64,000 bases of DNA from contig OZ022589.1 in NCBI GenBank assembly GCA_963669155.1, positions 5,834,723 through 5,898,722 on the forward strand, written 5' to 3'. Below, piece by piece: positions 62,661-64,000 of the stretch (its first letter is position 1; each line of letters starts with the position of its first letter). A model generated the notes under the pieces. The model did not search any database. It had not been told where the DNA came from and saw nothing but the letters and a program-made list of their open reading frames with translations. This DNA is from Arbacia lixula. Lineage: Eukaryota; Echinodermata; Echinoidea; Arbacioida; Arbaciidae. The position numbers and the translations under genes are program-made.

Positions 62661-63031
62661 GTGACAAAAAATAGTTTACAATTGAAATGCCTTATGTGAC
62701 ATACCTCTTGAACCTACACAAGGCGTTTAAGCAACAACATGCAAATACATTTGTAACATAAAAAAGAAATTATTTGGAGAGCATATTGCTTGAAAGTGAC
62801 AAGACTTTATCTGTTGCTTCATATGTCCCAAAGATAACAAAAACTAAACAAACATAAACATGCATACTGTACGTAACACATTCTCTGATGGAAAAAAAAA
62901 TCATATTTACCGCTGAACTGAAAACTATAAAAGAATATCTAGGACAAAATAACCACTTCTTTGAATTGTGTTCAATTTGAGTTGGATGACCCATCCAAAA
63001 CACACTCACTCAATATCTAGCAATCAATGTA

Positions 63032-63203
63032 CAGTCAAACCTGTCTTAGCGGCCACCTGTCTATAGCAGCCAACCTGTCTATAGTGGCGATTCCCCGGGA
63101 GAGAAATCATATGTTAAAGAACCTGTCTATAGCAGCCACCTGTAAAAGCCACAATCTGTGTTTCTCTTGGTGGCCATGCATGCACTATAGACAGGTTTCA
63201 CTG
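63032..63203. mobile_element. TA-flanked MITE with CAGTCAAACCTGTCTA ends
   Basis: CAGTCAAACCTGTCTTAGCGG at the left and ATAGACAGGTTTCACTG at the right, TA on both sides (63030-63031 and 63204-63205), with internal CCTGTCTATAGCAGCCA repeats. Non-autonomous Tc1/mariner or similar. Confidence 0.9.
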
Positions 63204-63921
63204 TACATGTAATTCCGCTTGAAGTTATTTTCCTTTGAAATATGGTGAGGGAACTGGAATACAATTTTTTTCCATTTTCCATTGTATTACAGCACTTTAT
63301 TTGTTTGACGTGCAAAAAGGCTATATACACATACTACCTTTAACTCTGCTAAGCTGGACACAACACTGCTGGTGGGGGATGTGTGTTTCTGATAGTTTGG
63401 AAATACATGGAATAGTTCAGTCGCATATAATGAATAAGTAAGACACCGATGGGAAACTTATAAAACATGTAGCATGGGTAAAACTCCCCTCCCTACCACC
63501 ACCACCATCACCGCGATCTACCCTTGCAAATTAAGAGCGAAAGACACCGGTGCATGCATGGGGGATGTATATGCTTGGTCGCTCACCAGTGACATGTTAA
63601 GCATTAAGGCACTGTCTTCGCTACCAAAGTGGATAATCTTTCAATTGTGATATACAGTACAAATGTTAAAAGTGTATAGAGCTCTGCTGTACATGCAGTA
63701 TTGGGTAATAAGAAAGGGGCATTGCATGGGATATAACTTAAGAAGGGGCAATAAGTATCTGGGTGCGTGCTACTGTGGTGGGGATATTCCATATTGTAGT
63801 TCTTTGATGGAGACTTGTATATAATGCTGTACTGGTATAGGATCACTGCTTTGTTGGGAGGCTAGTAGGGGAAAGATGAAGAACATGGGACCTAAAGGAA
63901 CCATGGTTATATACTCTATAG

Positions 63922-64000
63922 GGGCATCTTCGTTAGCCCGATGTGGGCGAAATAGCGAGCTTGTTCTGATCGGGTTAGCTAGCCAGATCACGAAATAGCT
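63922..64000. mobile_element. Truncated copy of the 32398-32865 TIR element
   Basis: GGGGCATCTTCG, then AAATAGCGAGCTTGTTCTGA and TCGGGTTAGCTAGCCAGATCACGAAATAGCT, matches the reverse complement of the right end of 32398-32865. The rest lies beyond the window. Confidence 0.85.

Larger units (their letters stand above)
58270..64000. other. Non-coding DNA upstream of the TRIM gene
   Basis: AT-rich with three poly-C runs (59226-59237, 59306-59317, 59456-59467), tandem duplications at 59158-59340 and 61297-61540, a diverged direct repeat at 62235-62660, a TA-flanked MITE at 63032-63203 and a truncated TIR element at the very end. The promoter and first exon of the TRIM gene may lie here but I could not place them. 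No coding frame seen. Confidence 0.55.

Overview
This window reads as nuclear DNA of a marine invertebrate deuterostome, most likely a sea urchin or a close relative. The grounds are GC-rich exons in AT-rich introns full of foldback elements, frequent tacatgta motifs, 'GTCTCGCCCAC' and 'GCCTCCGCCACGAAGTGG' repeat families with GTCC-rich tracts, a DIRS retrotransposon, and a TRIM/NHL gene whose coding part is one exon. The organism is an inference; no diagnostic sequence was compared.

The main gene lies on the plus strand. I could join 29 consecutive exons (312-50436, 5,352 coding bases, about 1,783 codons), and every splice phase agrees. They encode the middle of a dynein heavy chain: the C-terminal part of the linker/tail, then AAA1, AAA2 and AAA3. 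The protein is divergent. AAA1 keeps its Walker A motif but has lost the Walker B glutamate and the usual sensor I sequence, and it carries an extra loop of roughly 130-140 residues with two KRRHS motifs. AAA2 and AAA3 keep P-loops, and AAA3 keeps a normal Walker B. This fits a DNHD1-like (dynein heavy chain domain-containing protein 1) gene better than an axonemal or cytoplasmic motor. The 5' end lies before the window. AAA4, the stalk, AAA5, AAA6 and the C-terminus are not in the remaining 13.5 kb.

The introns are a museum of mobile DNA. The 7.2 kb intron at 5292-12472 holds an antisense DIRS-type tyrosine-recombinase retrotransposon (gag-like ORF, RT/RNase H with one frameshift, intact-looking recombinase, 69-bp perfect inverted repeats). 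The 9.0 kb intron at 34176-43197 holds a 7.09 kb element with 34-bp terminal inverted repeats and TATA flanks. It has no convincing transposase but contains about 3 kb of degenerate ~50-bp repeats arranged in larger repeats; this is the most unusual object here. Other introns contain TTAA-flanked foldback MITEs, TA-flanked Tc1/mariner-like MITEs, a LINE 3' relic, TIR elements packed with ~157-bp tandem repeats, and two places where part of an exon is duplicated into the next intron.

Downstream, a single-exon TRIM gene (RING, two B-boxes, coiled coil, two filamin-like domains, NHL-like propeller; 881 aa) lies on the minus strand at 55564-58209. It is either nested in a very long dynein intron or lies just past a truncated dynein locus. 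The rest, 58.3-64 kb, is non-coding with small tandem duplications and MITEs. I saw no tRNA, rRNA or CRISPR.
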